Shown here in pieces: positions 24,752 through 33,515 of a DNA stretch of 64,000 nt. The DNA lies in the NCBI GenBank assembly GCA_964619055.1, contig CAZUDB010000008.1:1-64000 (forward strand), in the 5' to 3' direction. The first letter of the stretch is position 1, and every line of letters begins with the position of its first letter. The stretch is from CAYVUM01 sp964619055. GTDB lineage: Bacteria > Pseudomonadota > Alphaproteobacteria > Rhodospirillales > Defluviicoccaceae. The notes beneath the pieces were generated by a model. The model was not told the origin of the DNA and did not search any database. It saw only the letters and a list, made by a program, of their open reading frames with translations. A program made the translations under genes and the position numbers.

Positions 24752-26782
24752 TTAGCGCGCCTCCAATGCCAGACGCAAGGCGTCGGGTTCCGTAATCGGC
24801 AAGCCGCAGGTGGGACCCACGCAGACATAAGCCGTGGCCGCTCCATCGACGGTGGTTTTGCCCGCGGCCGGGTGTTCCGGCGGCAGCGCCGCGCCGGGGG
24901 CGAGCCGAGTCAGCACGGTCAGCGGCTCGGCAGCTGCCACCACGGCGTCAATCAACGCGACCGTCCCGGAATCGTCGGGCGCGCCGACGACAACCGCCTG
25001 GCGACCCCGATCCAGCAGCTCGAAACCGCTGAGAAGTCCGGGAACCGCAATCAAATGCTGGAGGTTGTCGTCGGAGAACAGCCGCGCCAACGTATCGCAC
25101 CGCTCCCGATAGCCACTCTCCCCCGTGAGCAGCCACAGCCGCGCCAGCACCTCCATCATGGTGCCGTTGCCGGATGGAGTGGCGTTGTCCATTGCCGGCT
25201 TGGTGCGTACAATCACGTCCCTGGTGTCGTCGGCGGACAGGAAATAGCCGCCATCCTGGGAATCCCAGTGGTGGCGGTCCGCCACCTCCACCCACGCCCG
25301 CGCCTTACTCAGGTAGGCTTCGTCGCCGGAGGCTTCGAACAGAGCCAACGCCGCTGCCGCCATGTTGGCGTAGTCGTCAATCACCGCCGGGTGCCGGGCC
25401 CGGCCCGCGCACCAGGTGTGGAACAACCGTTCGCCGTCGGCCATTTCCGTCTCGATGAAGCTGAACACCGCCCGCGCCGCCTCCAGCCAGGCCGGCTCGC
25501 CGAATGCGACCGCGGCCCGGGCCATGCCGCTGATCATCAGCCCGTTCCAATCGGCCAGCACCTTGTCGTCCCGTTGCGGCCAAACCCGTTCGGCGCGAAC
25601 GCCGCGGAGTTTCAGCAAACTGGCCTCCAGCTTTGCCTCGTCGGCTGCGTCACGCAAACGCATGTCATGCAGGCGGTTGAGAATGTTGTGGCCTTCCCAG
25701 TTGCCACCCCGACGGATGCCGAAGGCCGTCTTGAACGGACCTGCGTCCGCGCCGAGGATGCGGTCGATCTCCTCTTCGGACCAGATATAGAACTTGCCCT
25801 CAACGCCCTCGCTGTCGGCATCGTAGGCGCTGGCTAAGCCAAAGTGCGCGCCGGTCTCGCCGGTTTTCAGCTCGCGGAGCACCCACTCGATGGTCTCACG
25901 CACCCGACGGCGATAGAGCGGGGAGTGAGTTTCGCGCCATACCTCGGTCATTAGGTCCACGAGCAGGGCGTTGTCGTAGAGCATCTTTTCGAAGTGGGGG
26001 ACCAGCCACGCATCGTCCGTGGCATAGCGGGCGAAGCCACCGCCCACATGGTCATAGATCCCGCCCTGGCACAAGTGGTCGAGCGTCACGCCCACGGCTT
26101 CGCGAAACAGCACCGAGCCGGTTCGGCGCCAGGCCCGCCACAGGAATCGGAAAAACACCGGCTGCGGAAACTTGGGTGCATCCGCCGTGCCGCCGCGAAT
26201 CGGATCAATCAGACGCTGGGCAGTGACGGCGACCTTGTCCAGCATCTCCAGGGAGAGACCCTGGCCGGCTTCGGGCCGGGCCATTCGCTCGAGGCCGTCC
26301 TTCAGGGCCGCCACGTTCTTCTGAACCTTTTCGGGCTCCTGATGATAGGTGCGGGCCACGCCCTGCAACACGTCGGTGAACGCCGGGCGGCCAAACCGGC
26401 TCGCCGGCGGGAAGTACGTCCCACCCCAGAACGGCTCGCCGTCCGGTGTCAGAAACATCGTTAGCGGCCAGCCGCCCTGTTGCCCCATCATGGCCAGCGC
26501 CGACTGATAAATCGTGTCCACGTCCGGGCGCTCTTCGCGATCGACCTTGATGTTGACGAACAGCTCGTTCATCACGCCGGCAATGTCGTCGTTCTCGAAG
26601 CTCTCGTGGGCCATCACGTGGCACCAGTGGCAGGCGGCATAGCCGACGGACAGCAGGATCGGCTTGCCGGTGGCCTTTGCCTCCGCCAGCGCCGCGTCGC
26701 CCCAGGGTCGCCAGTGCACCGGATTATCCTTGTGCTGAAGCAGGTAGGGGCTCGATTCAGCGCCCAGGAAGTTTTGCGACAC
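24752..26782 (-). CDS. Thioredoxin-domain DUF255 protein (YyaL/spermatogenesis-associated-20 type)
   Basis: 676 aa. The N-terminus SSPYLLQHKDNPVHWRPWGD followed by LLSVGYAACHWCHVMAHESF gives the thioredoxin-like CHWC motif near residues 51-54. The segment MMGQQGGWPLTMFLTPDGEP is equally characteristic. The C-terminal two-thirds is an alpha/alpha toroid resembling glycan-processing (N-acylglucosamine epimerase-like) barrels, e.g. GGIYDHVGGGFARYATDDAW and FHTWCAGRARHPAVIDDYAN. The family is widespread and its chemistry is unsettled. It is the first gene of the operon with ogt and the quinone reductase, which hints at a stress response role. Confidence 0.92.
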   Translation of the reverse strand: MSQNFLGAESSPYLLQHKDNPVHWRPWGDAALAEAKATGKPILLSVGYAACHWCHVMAHESFENDDIAGVMNELFVNIKVDREERPDVDTIYQSALAMMGQQGGWPLTMFLTPDGEPFWGGTYFPPASRFGRPAFTDVLQGVARTYHQEPEKVQKNVAALKDGLERMARPEAGQGLSLEMLDKVAVTAQRLIDPIRGGTADAPKFPQPVFFRFLWRAWRRTGSVLFREAVGVTLDHLCQGGIYDHVGGGFARYATDDAWLVPHFEKMLYDNALLVDLMTEVWRETHSPLYRRRVRETIEWVLRELKTGETGAHFGLASAYDADSEGVEGKFYIWSEEEIDRILGADAGPFKTAFGIRRGGNWEGHNILNRLHDMRLRDAADEAKLEASLLKLRGVRAERVWPQRDDKVLADWNGLMISGMARAAVAFGEPAWLEAARAVFSFIETEMADGERLFHTWCAGRARHPAVIDDYANMAAAALALFEASGDEAYLSKARAWVEVADRHHWDSQDGGYFLSADDTRDVIVRTKPAMDNATPSGNGTMMEVLARLWLLTGESGYRERCDTLARLFSDDNLQHLIAVPGLLSGFELLDRGRQAVVVGAPDDSGTVALIDAVVAAAEPLTVLTRLAPGAALPPEHPAAGKTTVDGAATAYVCVGPTCGLPITEPDALRLALEAR

Positions 26783-26986
26783 GGCCTAACTCCTTGCCAA
26801 AGATGACCGGACTGGCCACCGAGTATTACGGCGAACCGGTTGCGAAACGGTACGTTGCGTCGGCTCCCCTGCTTGCGTAGGTTGTCATCCCGCCGCGCTG
26901 AGACAAGGCTGCCCTTTTCGGCAACAAGCCCAGGACACACCTGCAAGGGCGGACAGCAAGCGGGCTATTCAAGGAGAAGAGAGCCC

Positions 26987-27274
26987 ATGAAGATCCATAT
27001 GGATTTGGAGTGCACGCCGGAAGAAGCCCGCAAAATGCTCGGCTTGCCGGACGTGGAGCCGATGCAAAAGGCAATGATGACGGAGGTCGAAACCCGCATG
27101 AAGAAGGCTCTCTCCGCCATGGAGCCCGATGCTCTATTCCGGATGTGGTTGCCGGCGGGCCTGCAAAGCCTGGAAAACTGGCAGAAATTCATTTGGTCGA
27201 ATATGAGCCGGGCCATGAGCCGTGGACGGGACGGAGAGCCGCAGGAGACGAGCGACCGGGGCGAGGACAAGTGA
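26987..27274 (+). CDS. DUF6489 family small protein
   Basis: 95 aa, soluble and helical. It starts MKIHMDLECTPEEARKMLGL and continues with the conserved PDVEPMQKAMMTEVETRM and LFRMWLPAGLQSLENWQKF. The pattern is that of a short alphaproteobacterial family often found before mnmE; the function is unknown. AGGAGAAGA precedes the ATG. Its TGA stop overlaps the GTG start of the next gene by 2 bases. The C-terminus is polar and disordered. Confidence 0.8.
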   Translation: MKIHMDLECTPEEARKMLGLPDVEPMQKAMMTEVETRMKKALSAMEPDALFRMWLPAGLQSLENWQKFIWSNMSRAMSRGRDGEPQETSDRGEDK

Positions 27275-27648
27275 ACGAGGCTGTAACAGACAGCACCAGC
27301 CCCAAGCGGGATGACGTCGACGAGTGGGGCTTTTACCGTCTTCACGTCTTTTGTTGTGTCAATGAACGGCCGGCCGACCATCCTCGCGGCTCCTGCTCGG
27401 CGCGTGGGTCCGTCCCGTTGCGCGAGTATATGAAGGCCCGCGCCAAGGAACTGGGCTTGCGCGGCGTGCGCATCAATGCGTCCGGTTGCCTGGACCGGTG
27501 TGAGCTGGGGCCGACCGTGGTCGTCTACCCGGAGGGCGTTTGGTATCGTTGCGAGAGCCAATCGGACGTGGACGAAATCCTGACGGAGCACGTCAAGGAT
27601 GGCCGCCCCGTCGATCGCCTGCGGTTGCGAAGACGGCATCGCCGCTGA
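27271..27648 (+). CDS. Thioredoxin-like [2Fe-2S] ferredoxin domain protein
   Basis: 125 aa from a GTG at 27271 that overlaps the upstream stop codon. The conserved Cys pattern is FCCVNERPADHPRGSC, followed by ASGCLDRCELGPTVVVYPE, the fold and ligand spacing of thioredoxin-like ferredoxins (NuoE/HydB C-terminal type). It probably carries electrons in the cytoplasm, partner unknown. The gene is translationally coupled to the DUF6489 gene and lies 40 bases before mnmE, a common arrangement in this class. The C-terminal tail is Arg-rich (RLRLRRRHRR). Confidence 0.88.
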   Translation: MNEAVTDSTSPKRDDVDEWGFYRLHVFCCVNERPADHPRGSCSARGSVPLREYMKARAKELGLRGVRINASGCLDRCELGPTVVVYPEGVWYRCESQSDVDEILTEHVKDGRPVDRLRLRRRHRR

Positions 27649-27688
27649 CGACCAACGCCGGCGCGCCCGCTCCACTCCGTTTCGCCCC

Positions 27689-29032
27689 ATGACCAACGAC
27701 ACCATCTTCGCGCTATCCTCCGGCGCCGGACCCGCCGGCATTGCCATCGTCAGGATTTCCGGTCCCGCTGCCGCCATCGCCGTGGAGCGGCTCACGGGAC
27801 GTCCGCCGCCCCGGCCCCGGCACGCCACCCGTCGCCGCTTTCGCGATGCTGATGGCCTGGAGACCGATGACGGCCTCGTCCTCTGGTTTCCCGCACCGGC
27901 GAGTGTCACGGGGGAGGACGTGGCGGAGTTTCACGTTCACGGCGGGCACGCGGTGGTCACCACCATCTGTGATGCTCTTAGTGTGCTGCCGGGCCTGCGC
28001 GCGGCCGAACCCGGGGCGTTCACCCGCCGGGCCTTCGACAACGGTAAGCTGGACCTCACGGCTGCGGAGGGCTTGGCGGACCTGATCGCCGCCGAGACGA
28101 CGGCGCAGCGCCGCCAGGCTCTGCGCCAGATGGACGGAGCACTCGGCCGGCTTTATGACACGTGGCGAGACGGGCTGACCCGTGTGCTGGCCCACGTGGA
28201 AGCCGTTATTGATTTTGCCGACGAGGATCTCCCCGAAGGCATCGAAGCGGAGGTCTGCACCGCCGTGGCGGCGCTTCGCGATCACATCCGTGACCATCTC
28301 GGCGATCATGGACGCGGCGAGCGCATCCGCGATGGCGTTCGCATCGCCATTCTCGGTCCGCCCAATGCGGGCAAATCGAGCCTGCTCAACCGGCTGGCCA
28401 GGCGAGACGCCGCCATCGTTCACGCCGTTCCCGGAACGACCCGCGACATCATTGAGGTGATGCTGGATCTGGGCGGCTATCCCGTTGTCCTGGCTGACAC
28501 GGCGGGTCTGCGGGAGACGGACGATCCCGTGGAGCGGGAGGGGGCTGAGCGATCCCGGCGAGCCGCCGCCGCGGCCGATGTCCGGCTCGTGGTCCTGGAC
28601 GGGGCGGGCTGGCCGGCGGTCGATCCAAGCACCCGTGCGCAACTGACCAAGGATAGCCTCATCGTCATCAACAAGTCGGATCTGGTCACTCTCGACCCGG
28701 CACCGGACGTCGACGGCCAGCCAGCGCTCCCCATATCTGCGCTGACGGGCGATGGCCTGCCGGCGCTGTTCGATCAGCTGAGGGACGTCGTGGCGAGCCG
28801 CTTCGGCGCTACGGCAGAGCCGGCCTTGACCCGGGTTCGCCACCGCACGGCGTTGGAGGAGGTGGAGACAGCGCTGGAGCTGGCCTTGACGGCGGCCGAG
28901 GAGACGGGTGATCTGGAGCTGGCCGCCGAGGACCTGCGAATGGCCGTCCGCGCGCTGGGCCGGATCACCGGCCAGGTCGATGTGGAAGCGGTCTTGGACG
29001 TGGTTTTTCGGGACTTTTGCATCGGCAAGTAG
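27689..29032 (+). CDS. mnmE: tRNA uridine-5-carboxymethylaminomethyl(34) synthesis GTPase MnmE
   Basis: 447 aa, standard length. The N-terminal tetrahydrofolate-binding domain starts TIFALSSGAGPAGIAIVRIS. The embedded GTPase domain has G1 GPPNAGKSSLL at about residue 223, the G2/G3 region with PGTTRDIIEV and DTAGLRETDD, and G4 NKSD. The C-terminus FCIGK carries the conserved catalytic Cys. With MnmG it modifies wobble uridine 34 in certain tRNAs. It is followed by mnmG after about 20 bases, so they are co-transcribed. Confidence 0.97.
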   Translation: MTNDTIFALSSGAGPAGIAIVRISGPAAAIAVERLTGRPPPRPRHATRRRFRDADGLETDDGLVLWFPAPASVTGEDVAEFHVHGGHAVVTTICDALSVLPGLRAAEPGAFTRRAFDNGKLDLTAAEGLADLIAAETTAQRRQALRQMDGALGRLYDTWRDGLTRVLAHVEAVIDFADEDLPEGIEAEVCTAVAALRDHIRDHLGDHGRGERIRDGVRIAILGPPNAGKSSLLNRLARRDAAIVHAVPGTTRDIIEVMLDLGGYPVVLADTAGLRETDDPVEREGAERSRRAAAAADVRLVVLDGAGWPAVDPSTRAQLTKDSLIVINKSDLVTLDPAPDVDGQPALPISALTGDGLPALFDQLRDVVASRFGATAEPALTRVRHRTALEEVETALELALTAAEETGDLELAAEDLRMAVRALGRITGQVDVEAVLDVVFRDFCIGK

Positions 29033-29051
29033 GGAGCATCGAGGGTGGATC

Positions 29052-31004
29052 GTGGTTGACGACCGCACCAACGGCAGCGCCATCAGCAGCAGGGCGGATG
29101 TCATCGTCGTCGGCGGTGGCCATGCCGGCTGTGAGGCCGCCGCTGCGGCCGCCCGGATGGGGGCGTCGACCCTGCTCGTCACCCATCGCCTGGACACCAT
29201 CGGCGAGATGTCCTGCAACCCCGCCATCGGCGGTCTTGCCAAGGGCCAGTTGGTGCGGGAGGTCGATGCGCTGGACGGCGTTATGGGCCGGGCAATCGAC
29301 CGGGCCGGCATCCAGTTCCGCATCCTCAACCGCAGCAAAGGCCCCGCCGTTCGCGGGCCCCGGGCCCAGGCCGACCGCAAGCTTTACCGCGCCGCCATGC
29401 AGGCGCTTTTGGCCGAACAGCCGGGCCTGTCCACGATCGGCGCTGCGGTGGAGGATCTGATCGTCGAGGCCGATGGACGCGCCGCCGGCATCGTCTTGGC
29501 CGATGGAATGGAAATCCGCGCCGGCGCGATCGTGATCACCACCGGCACCTTCCTTCGCGGCTTGATCCACATCGGCCCCCGCCAGATCCCGGCCGGCCGG
29601 GTGGGGGAGCCGCGCGCCGTGGGCCTCGCCGAAACGCTGCATCGCCTTGGCTTTGTGCTCGGCCGGCTCAAGACCGGCACGCCGCCGCGCCTTGATGGAC
29701 GCACGATCTGTTGGCAGGGCCTGGATCTCCAGCCCGGAGACGATCCGCCAACGCCGTTCTCCTTCCTCACCGAAACCATCACGACGCCGCAAATCGCCTG
29801 CCACATCACGGCGACCACTCCGGCCGCCCACGCCCTCATTCGCGGCAACCTGGACCGTGCCCCGCTTTACAGCGGACAGATCGACAGCACCGGTCCGCGC
29901 TATTGCCCCTCCATCGAGGACAAGGTGGTGCGTTTTGCGGACCGGGACCGCCACCAGATCTTTTTGGAGCCGGAGGGTCTTGATGACGACACCGTCTATC
30001 CCAACGGGATCTCTACCTCGCTGCCGGAGGATGTGCAGGCCGCCCTGCTAAGGACCATTCCGGGCCTTGAAGAGGCCGTGATGCTGCGCCCCGGTTATGC
30101 CATCGAGTATGACTTCGTGGACCCCCGGGAACTTATGCCGTCCCTGGAAACCCGACGGCTGCCGGGACTGTTCCTGGCCGGTCAGATCAACGGCACCACG
30201 GGCTATGAGGAGGCGGCGGGGCAGGGCCTGATCGCCGGCACCAACGCCGCGTTGCGCTCATCTGGAGCGCTTGGAACGGACGGTGAGGGGGCCTTTCAAC
30301 TCGACCGGGCAGAGGCCTACATCGGCGTCATGATCGATGATCTTGTGACGCTCGGCACAACCGAGCCCTACCGGATGTTCACGTCCCGGGCTGAGTACCG
30401 CCTCAGCCTCCGTGCCGACAATGCGGACCAGCGCCTGACGGGCCGCGGCATCGACATTGGTGTCGTTGGCGCCGAACGCCGGGCGGCCTTCACCGCCCGC
30501 TTGGATCAGCTGGAGCGGGCCCGCAACGACCTTAGCGCTTTGGTCGCGCGCGCGCAGCAGTTGGAAGTGTTGGGAGTTCGCGTGGCCGACGGCCGCCGCC
30601 GCTCGGCGCTCGACCTGCTTGGCCATCCCGATGTGGACTTCCAGGGCTTGTGCCGGGCTTGGCCGGAGTTATCTGCCGTCGGGCCCGCCATTGCAGAGCA
30701 GCTGGAGAACGATGCTCGTTATGTCGGCTATCTCGATCGCCAGGAGGCGGACATCCGCGCCTTCCGCCGGGACGAAGCGCTGAGACTGCCACCGGACCTG
30801 GATTATGGCGCCATCGCCGGCCTCTCGACGGAGATCCGGACCAAGTTGGCCCAGTCGCGGCCGGCCACGTTGGGAGCGGCAGCGCGCATCTCCGGGGTGA
30901 CGCCGGCGGCGTTGACCATCCTTTTGCGCTGGATTCGCGACCCTTGCAATCCTTGTGTGAAATCTCAATCCCATGATATTAATGAAAAAAAAGAGGCTAT
31001 TTAG
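29052..31004 (+). CDS. mnmG: tRNA uridine-5-carboxymethylaminomethyl(34) synthesis enzyme MnmG (GidA)
   Basis: About 650 aa from GTG at 29052, which follows a GAGGGTGGA ribosome site. FAD-binding motif VIVVGGGHAGCEAAAAAARMG near the start; family segments EMSCNPAIGGLAKGQLVREV, GLKTGTPP-like RLKTGTPPRLDG, and TTGYEEAAGQGLIAG. Works with MnmE to install the cmnm5 group at U34 of tRNA. The C-terminal helical domain that binds MnmE and tRNA is complete. The stop at 31004 is followed at once by the parS palindrome. Within the operon the order mnmE-mnmG-rsmG-parA-parB is the classic origin-proximal one. Confidence 0.97.
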   Translation: MVDDRTNGSAISSRADVIVVGGGHAGCEAAAAAARMGASTLLVTHRLDTIGEMSCNPAIGGLAKGQLVREVDALDGVMGRAIDRAGIQFRILNRSKGPAVRGPRAQADRKLYRAAMQALLAEQPGLSTIGAAVEDLIVEADGRAAGIVLADGMEIRAGAIVITTGTFLRGLIHIGPRQIPAGRVGEPRAVGLAETLHRLGFVLGRLKTGTPPRLDGRTICWQGLDLQPGDDPPTPFSFLTETITTPQIACHITATTPAAHALIRGNLDRAPLYSGQIDSTGPRYCPSIEDKVVRFADRDRHQIFLEPEGLDDDTVYPNGISTSLPEDVQAALLRTIPGLEEAVMLRPGYAIEYDFVDPRELMPSLETRRLPGLFLAGQINGTTGYEEAAGQGLIAGTNAALRSSGALGTDGEGAFQLDRAEAYIGVMIDDLVTLGTTEPYRMFTSRAEYRLSLRADNADQRLTGRGIDIGVVGAERRAAFTARLDQLERARNDLSALVARAQQLEVLGVRVADGRRRSALDLLGHPDVDFQGLCRAWPELSAVGPAIAEQLENDARYVGYLDRQEADIRAFRRDEALRLPPDLDYGAIAGLSTEIRTKLAQSRPATLGAAARISGVTPAALTILLRWIRDPCNPCVKSQSHDINEKKEAI

Positions 31005-31008
31005 AACG

Positions 31009-31042
31009 ATTCTAAAGTGTTTCACGTGAAACACTTTAGAAT
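31009..31042. repeat. 34-bp perfect palindrome containing parS
   Basis: The two 17-base arms, meeting between 31025 and 31026, are exact reverse complements, with no loop. The central 16 bases are the parS consensus (separate entry), so the outer arms add 9 bp of perfect symmetry on each side. It lies directly between the mnmG stop (31004) and the rsmG start (31067). It has no T run and could still form a cruciform or hairpin in mRNA. Confidence 0.9.
31018..31033. promoter_or_regulatory. parS centromere site (ParB binding)
   Basis: TGTTTCACGTGAAACA is an exact match to the bacterial parS consensus known from ParB/Spo0J systems. It is about 650 bases upstream of parA and 1.5 kb upstream of parB. 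ParB loaded here spreads on DNA and, with the ParA ATPase, moves the origin region during segregation. Confidence 0.94.
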
Positions 31043-31066
31043 ATCTCTAAAAAACGATATAACCAT

Positions 31067-31699
31067 TTGACATCACTAACAAAAAATCAGGCATTCGGCA
31101 TCCTTGGGGTCGAAAAAGCGAATTTTGACCGTCTCGAGGCCCATTTGGCGCTGCTTGAACGATGGCAACGGCGCATCAATCTGGTGGGACGCTCCACCCT
31201 CGCTGACCCCTGGCGCCGCCACGTTTTGGACTCGGCGCAACTGGTCCCGCTGATCCCAGCCGAGGCCAGAACGATCGTGGACCTGGGCAGCGGTGCCGGT
31301 TTTCCGGGGCTGGTGCTTGCCATCCTCACAGGATTGGACACCCACCTGATCGACAGCGACGCCCGCAAAGGCGCCTTTCTGCGGGAGGTGATTCGCGTGA
31401 CAGGCGCGCCCGCCACCGTGGTCACCGCCCGAATCGAAGGCGTCGTCGGGCTCACGGCCGACGTGGTCACGGCGCGCGCGCTGGCGCCTTTGCCGCGATT
31501 ACTGGACCTAGCAGCACCGTTATTGAGCCCGAGGGGCCAATGCCTGTTCCTTAAGGGCCGGGATGCCGCCGCCGAATTGACCGAGTCCGAAAAACGATGG
31601 ATCATGCGGGTTGAGCGCGTTCCGAGCGTGTCCGACCCCTCGGGCACGGTGTTGTCGCTCCGGGATCTCCAACACCGCCATGCTGATCCGCCGTCCTAA
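31067..31699 (+). CDS. rsmG: 16S rRNA (guanine527-N7)-methyltransferase RsmG
   Basis: 210 aa. The S-adenosylmethionine loop is IVDLGSGAGFPGLVLAI at about residues 70-86; before it come LLERWQRRINLVGRS and DPWRRHVLDSAQLVPLI, all hallmarks of RsmG (GidB). It methylates N7 of G527 in 16S rRNA, the change lost in some streptomycin-resistant strains. The proposed start is TTG at 31067, since no ATG or GTG lies at a suitable place; the ribosome site is weak. Its stop overlaps the parA start region by about 20 bases. Confidence 0.95.
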   Translation: MTSLTKNQAFGILGVEKANFDRLEAHLALLERWQRRINLVGRSTLADPWRRHVLDSAQLVPLIPAEARTIVDLGSGAGFPGLVLAILTGLDTHLIDSDARKGAFLREVIRVTGAPATVVTARIEGVVGLTADVVTARALAPLPRLLDLAAPLLSPRGQCLFLKGRDAAAELTESEKRWIMRVERVPSVSDPSGTVLSLRDLQHRHADPPS

Positions 31700-32543
31700 C
31701 CCGCTCCGCGCCCCGCTCGACCAATCGTCGGGATGCGGTGACCAGCCCGTTCGGCCGTCGCCCCGGATCATCGCTGTTGCCAACCAAAAGGGCGGTGTCG
31801 GCAAAACCACGACCACGATCAATCTGGGAACGGCGTTGGCCGCCGCTGGCCATCGCGTCCTGATCATTGATCTGGACCCCCAGGGCAATGCCACGACCGG
31901 CTTTGGCGTCGCCACGGACGCGCGTCGACAAAACGTCTACCACGGCTTGATTGGGGAGCGGTCGTTATCGGAGTTGGCCATCGAAAGTCTGATTCCGGGC
32001 CTTCGCATCGTCCCCTCGGGCGTGGACTTGTCGGGCGCGGAGGTGGAGTTGGTCGCGGTCGACCGGCGGGAGTTCGTCCTCAAGGATGCCCTGGCCAGCG
32101 CCACGCTCGCCGGAGTGCCCGCCGATTTCGTGTTGATCGATTGCCCGCCGTCCCTGGGCTTACTGACCGTCAATGCTCTGGTGGCCGCCGATGCGGTGTT
32201 GGTGCCCTTGCAGTGTGAGTTCTTCGCGCTCGAAGGGGTAAGCCACCTGGTCCGCACCGTGGAGCGCGTCCGCCGCGCCTTTAACCCCAAGCTCGAAATC
32301 CAGGGCATCGTGCTGACCATGTTCGATCGGCGCAACAACCTGTCCACGTCTGTGGAGACGGACGTCCGCGCCCACTTCGGCGAAAAGGTCTATCGGACCG
32401 TGATCCCGCGCAATGTGCGCGTGTCCGAGGCTCCGTCCTTCGGCCGCCCGGTATTGGTGTATGACGTCCAGTGTGCCGGCTCGGTCGCCTACGTTCACCT
32501 GGCCGGTGAGATGCTGCGCCGCGAACGCCGGGCGGTGGCTTAA
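31680..32543 (+). CDS. parA: Chromosome partitioning ATPase ParA (Soj)
   Basis: 287 aa. The deviant Walker A motif is ANQKGGVGKTTTTINLG near residues 35-51, followed by VLIIDLDPQGNATTGFGV (Walker A') and FVLIDCPPSLGLLTVNAL (Walker B). C-terminal segments MFDRRNNLSTSVETDVRAHF and IPRNVRVSEAPSFGRPVLVY fit chromosomal ParA. The ATP-bound dimer binds DNA nonspecifically and is released by ParB. The ATG at 31680 overlaps the end of rsmG. There is no N-terminal operator-binding HTH, typical of the type Ia chromosomal short form. Confidence 0.97.
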   Translation: MLIRRPNPLRAPLDQSSGCGDQPVRPSPRIIAVANQKGGVGKTTTTINLGTALAAAGHRVLIIDLDPQGNATTGFGVATDARRQNVYHGLIGERSLSELAIESLIPGLRIVPSGVDLSGAEVELVAVDRREFVLKDALASATLAGVPADFVLIDCPPSLGLLTVNALVAADAVLVPLQCEFFALEGVSHLVRTVERVRRAFNPKLEIQGIVLTMFDRRNNLSTSVETDVRAHFGEKVYRTVIPRNVRVSEAPSFGRPVLVYDVQCAGSVAYVHLAGEMLRRERRAVA

Positions 32544-33458
32544 ATGGGCGCCCCGGCGCGCCGTGGTGGCCTCGGCCGTGGCTTGTCCGCCCTGTTGGGG
32601 GAGGAGGCCGCCGGCGTTGAGGCTGGTGAGGGCGCCACCGACGCGATCACCCGTGCCGATCATACGGTTCCACTTTCGGCCTTGCGCGCTGGCCGGTTCC
32701 AGCCGCGCCGCCGCATGGGCGAGGCGGAGCTGGAGGAGTTGGCTGCGTCCATTACAGATAAGGGCATTCTGCAGCCGATCCTGGTTCGCCCCGATGCCGA
32801 AAACCCGGCTCGCTATGAGATTGTCGCCGGCGAGCGGCGGTGGCGAGCGGCGCAGAAGGCCGGCCTCACCGAAGTTCCCGTGCTGGTCCGCGAGCTCTCC
32901 GACCTGGAGGCCATGGAGGTGGGCCTGGTCGAGAACCTTCAGCGCCAGGACCTCTCACCCTTGGAGGAGGCCGAGGGCTACCACCGCCTCATGCAGGAGT
33001 TTCGGCGCAGCCAGGAGGATCTGGCCCGGGTTATTGGCCGCAGCCGGGCCCATATCGCCAACACCATTCGGCTATTGACCTTGCCGCCGCCGGTTCGGGA
33101 GCTGGTGGACTCCGGCGAGCTGTCCGCGGGGCACGCCCGCGCACTCACCGGCAGTCGCAATCCCCTGAAAATCGCCAAAGCCGCCATCAAGAAAAGCCTG
33201 AATGTCCGCCAGACCGAAAAGCTGGTGAATCAGGAGGTGGTCAAAACCGCCGACGCCTTGGCGGCCCCCATCACCAAGCTCAAGACCGACCCCAACACGG
33301 CGGCTCTCGAACGGGACCTGACCTATCGGCTTGGGATGACGGTGAAGATCAGCGGCGGCGCCAAAGGCGGCACCGTCCGCATTCACTACCGCTCCTTGGA
33401 TGAGCTGGACGAACTCCTGGCCCGCCTCGCCGGCGGCAGCGCGGCCGGCGACATCTAA
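32544..33458 (+). CDS. parB: Chromosome partitioning protein ParB (Spo0J)
   Basis: 304 aa starting immediately after the parA stop codon. N-terminal RRGGLGRGLSALLGE is the ParA-contacting tail. PRRRMGEAELEELAASI, then VRPDAENPARYEIVAGERRW with the GERRxR box (CTPase) at about 96-101, then ELSDLEAMEVGLVENLQRQD, then the helix-turn-helix GRSRAHIANTIRLLTLP and a C-terminal dimerisation domain. It binds parS, such as the site at 31018-31033, and slides using CTP. It ends convergent to the acetolactate decarboxylase gene. Confidence 0.97.
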   Translation: MGAPARRGGLGRGLSALLGEEAAGVEAGEGATDAITRADHTVPLSALRAGRFQPRRRMGEAELEELAASITDKGILQPILVRPDAENPARYEIVAGERRWRAAQKAGLTEVPVLVRELSDLEAMEVGLVENLQRQDLSPLEEAEGYHRLMQEFRRSQEDLARVIGRSRAHIANTIRLLTLPPPVRELVDSGELSAGHARALTGSRNPLKIAKAAIKKSLNVRQTEKLVNQEVVKTADALAAPITKLKTDPNTAALERDLTYRLGMTVKISGGAKGGTVRIHYRSLDELDELLARLAGGSAAGDI

Positions 33459-33515
33459 ACTGCTGCGATGCCCGGTTATGGCAGGCACCTTCCCGGATAG
33501 GCATTTGGGGGCAGG

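Noticed and set aside
24314..25837. 507-codon plus-strand frame over ogt and the DUF255 gene
   Set aside because: Shadow of two minus-strand genes with strong motifs.
27713..29380. 555-codon minus-strand frame over mnmE and the mnmG start
   Set aside because: It is a shadow frame in GC-rich coding DNA; mnmE and mnmG in the plus strand carry all motifs.
31009..31042. 34-bp palindrome considered as a rho-independent terminator after mnmG
   Set aside because: No T run follows and the centre is an exact parS site; a termination role cannot be excluded but is not the simplest reading.
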